Assembly (NCBI RefSeq): GCF_003473485.1
Contig: NC_053047.1
Location: forward strand, 42,084,972-42,148,971
Reading direction: 5' to 3'
DNA length: 64,000 bases
From: Medicago truncatula
Taxonomy: Eukaryota > Streptophyta > Magnoliopsida > Fabales > Fabaceae
Within the stretch, counting starts at the first letter, position 1. The number at the start of each line of letters is the position of its first letter. The notes beneath the pieces were generated by a model. That model did not search any database, was not told where the DNA came from, and worked only from the letters and a program-made list of their open reading frames with translations. The position numbers were made by a program, and so were the translations under genes. Below, piece after piece: positions 61,090 to 64,000 of this stretch.

Positions 61090-62240
61090 TTTTCTTTTTA
61101 AAATTGTAGTCTTTTTCTTTTATCTTTTGATTTAACCTTGTAAAAAAAATCAAGATACATAAGATTTCTTAAGTGAGAATATTAGTATCATTATTCTTGT
61201 AAAAAAAGAAATTAGCATAATTATGAAAGTAAAATACGAAATTTTAATATCAATCAATATCAACATCATTTTCCTCACACACACACAACACAACAACAAC
61301 AACAAAGAGATGCAGTTATATATACAAATATAAATTCAAGCAGTGTACATCACGTGGGGTGGACCATTTTTAATTTGTTCTAGAATATCTCCCGACACTA
61401 CTATAGGAATTAATACAAAGTATATACTTATACTATACTTATAATTAATTACAATGTTATAATCAAATCATACTTATATACTACTAATTATCCAATAAAC
61501 ATGGCAATTAGACTTGAATTAAAAATATGCACATCATCATGTACTGTAGGGATTGAGGCATGTTAATATTTTATTCATACCAAGTTTCCAACCCTTTCAT
61601 GAAGCTGAAAGCTATAACTGGTTGGTGTGTTTTGCTAGCTGTTACGTACTTTAAACTCCAAACTCTAAGTCAACTATGATATGAATTGAAATTAAATCAG
61701 TAATTACTAAGTCAAATGATGTTGATAAATTCAAGACCAATACTCATTCAATAAGGATTAATTTTTTACTACACAACCAATCAAGATGTTCAAGATGATA
61801 TAGACACTATACTAACTCATCATACAAATAATGTAGTAATTAAGACACATAATTTAATAGTAACAAATTTCATTCATTATAAAACAAAATAATACAAAAG
61901 ATTAATTTTGTAATAAAAACTTGCTTAAGTAAATTAAGCAAGCAAACAAGGGATTGATACACTTCAATTGAATATTCACCTTTACATTATGTGCTTTTAA
62001 AAGAATATACCAAAATGGCCTCAACCATTTGAAAAAAAATAAAAATAAATAAACAAAGACTCTAATGTTTTGGTCTTATCCCTCCCATTTCAAGGCGAAA
62101 GAAACTGGTAATCGGAATTCGTTTGGGAGATAAGTAAAACTTGACAAATGATTATTTTTGTCATGATTCAAACTCTGACTCTTCTGATTGATTTGACCCT
62201 AAAAAAATACTATTTAATCATGGTAGAGTGATGGTAAAAA
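61090..62240. other. Intergenic region downstream of the ACC synthase gene
   Basis: AT-rich. An (AC)n/(CAA)n tract lies near 61276-61305. The part from about 62000 to 62240 is probably the ACC synthase 3' UTR. No gene. Confidence 0.5.
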
Positions 62241-63811
62241 TTATATTCCTATATCCTTTCTGTCCTTGTTATTCATGAAATCACGTATTCTTTTGAGTGC
62301 AAGTTCAAGTGTTTCTTCACTCATATTTGCAAAACAAACCCTAAACCAACCGGGTTCGGAACAATGACAAGAACACCCTGGTGAAATATTAAGCTTAACT
62401 TCATTCAAAATCTCATTCCAAAGCTTCAATTCACCTTCTCTTGTATTACTTTCCAACATTGGACTCATATTCATCCAACAAAACAACCCTGCATTACCTT
62501 TCAAGCATTCAATTCCAGCACTTTTCAAACCTTCAATGATCATTTCATATCTTTTCCTTAATCTTTCTCTATTGACCTTGATGTAATTATCAGTGAAACT
62601 TTCATCTGACAACATTGATGCTAAAAGATGTTGTGTTTGTGAAGATATTAAGGTAAAACTCGACATTCTTCGTGCTGTTGTAACAACTTTATCGTTGTAG
62701 GAATAAATTGTTCCGACTCTGAAACCTGGTAGACCGAGATCTTTAGAAAGACTATAAACAATGTGACATCTTTCCGCGTCTTTGTATTGACGAGATTCAA
62801 GAATCTCGGCTATGCTTATGAATTCATGTGAAGAGAAAACTGAGCCCGAGTAGATTTCGTCTGAGACAAGGTGTATGTTCTTGCGAGTCACGAAGTTCAG
62901 AATGTCCTCGAGAACTGAACGTTGAATCGATATGCCTAATGGATTTGATGGGTTGGTTATAAGTACTGCTTTTACTTTCATGTTCATGGATTCTGCATTT
63001 TTGTATGCAGTTTCTAATGCTTCAAGTGTGATTTGAAAATTGTTTGAGCTATCACAATGGATTGGAATTATGTTTACACCAGTTCTCCATCTCAAATCTC
63101 TATCAAATCTGCAAAATCAAAAAATATATACATTAGTTTAATTTTCCAATTATTGTACTAATATTGTCGCGCGAATTTTATGCTTAGATGATTACTCGTT
63201 TCATCTTTTTTTTAAAAGATTCACAATTTTAGTCCTCACTAAATTTGGAAAAATGGAGACCATATTTTCGAATTTAGAAATACACGAAATAAAATCATGA
63301 ATTAGTAAAAATAGACGGCCGAAAATGCATTTAAGCAAAAATATTATAGAATATATTGTACTCATAGAGCAAATAGTTAAGTTGCAAGTTCCAAGAAAAA
63401 AAAAAGTTTGACATTTTGAAACTATATTATAAAATTTTTGGTATAGGAAGGTTCCATTATTAATTATGGTAAGAGAAAAATATAAAAATGTATTGAAGTG
63501 TGAAAAGAGAAAATTTCTTACCCAGGATAGTATGGTGTTGGAACAAGTAAAGCATCTCCTGGATTTGCAAGAATGAAAGTCAAGAGCTCATTGGCAGCAG
63601 TAGCACCAGCAGTGAGGACGATTCTTTCATAATCAAATTTTGCTTTATTTCCTCTAATTTTTTCCATGAAACTTGCCATTGCTTTTCTGAATGATTTAAG
63701 TCCATGATAGTCTTGAAATAATGCATTATCTCTAAAACTTGAACCACCTTTTCCCCATGTTGAAGCCTCTGAGTGTTCTTCCAAGTATTTTTCAAGTAAA
63801 TCAAATGATAC
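62241..63811 (-). CDS. ACS: 1-aminocyclopropane-1-carboxylate synthase, 3' part (5' end outside window)
   Basis: PLP-dependent cytosolic enzyme converting S-adenosylmethionine to ACC, the committed step of ethylene synthesis. Two exons are seen: 63522-63811 (acceptor tttag before GTATCA) and 62241-63108, joined through a split Gly codon, for 385 residues; roughly 50-60 N-terminal residues must lie past the right edge. Landmarks: [65 protein letters not shown], the PLP-lysine motif [38 protein letters not shown] and [14 protein letters not shown]. The tail after RIRDF is only about ten residues ([11 protein letters not shown]), without the Ser-rich phosphorylation and TOE sites of types 1 and 2, which suggests a type 3 (ACS7-like) isoform. 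The frame is intact. Confidence 0.92.
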
Positions 63812-64000
63812 CTAAAGAATTTCAAACAAAAAATATTAGTCAACTAGTAAAATATAAGCTTCGAAATTAATGAAAATAATTAAGTGTCACATTTTTTTCC
63901 TTTCTTTTCTTGCATGTATAAGCAAAAAAAGTACATATATCTGATCAAAATTTTGATGAGATACACGTGCTTTTTTTTTTCTTATATCATTGACACAGGT
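63812..64000. other. ACC synthase intron, running off the window
   Basis: AT-rich sequence upstream of the acceptor at 63812-63813, with no recognisable coding exon before the right edge. Confidence 0.6.

Overview
The window looks like nuclear DNA of a legume, most likely Medicago or a close relative. This is an inference: gene structures are plant-type (many short introns, GT-AG splicing, 5'-UTR introns), the DNA is AT-rich, intergenic space is crowded with small transposons, and the proteins (DGD2-type galactosyltransferase, CCoAOMT-like enzyme, beta-type secretory phospholipase A2, ACC synthase) read as plant proteins. All recognised functional genes lie on the minus strand. Exon joins were worked out by hand from splice signals, reading frame and family knowledge.

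Layout. 1-3.8 kb: no complete gene, only one short exon resembling the N-terminus of XS-domain proteins. 3.86-6.55 kb: cytosolic ribosomal protein L31, its 2.1-kb intron full of PIF/Harbinger-like MITEs and its promoter carrying telo-box and TGGGCY motifs. 6.6-18.8 kb: gene-free; it holds a nested transposon pile (mariner-type ends enclosing a PIF/Harbinger element, a Helitron end, a MULE and two copies of an unclassified repeat), a broken CCoAOMT copy, a LINE relic and a tRNA-derived SINE. 18.8-22.6 kb: DGD2-type digalactosyldiacylglycerol synthase. 26.3-28.4 kb: CCoAOMT-like methyltransferase, the parent of the broken copy. 29.8-34.7 kb: a large IST1-domain (ESCRT-III-associated) protein with one GC-AG intron. 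36.9-51.6 kb: a tandem array of four beta-type secretory phospholipase A2 genes, three open and one broken, with a decayed copy of the IST1 gene between the first two. 51.7-62.2 kb: gene-free, with MITEs and LINE relics. 62.2-63.8 kb: the 3' part of an ACC synthase gene running off the right edge.

How the genes relate. The products act in separate processes: translation (RPL31), chloroplast galactolipid synthesis (DGD2), phenylpropanoid O-methylation (CCoAOMT-like), endosomal sorting (IST1-like), phospholipid hydrolysis in the secretory pathway (sPLA2) and ethylene synthesis (ACS). There is no sign of a co-regulated cluster. The clear theme is local duplication followed by decay: the CCoAOMT region, the IST1 gene and the sPLA2 unit have each been copied nearby, and a shared MITE in sPLA2 intron 1 and shared intron sequence in both pseudogenes show DNA-level rather than RNA-mediated copying. 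I found no novel multi-gene system.
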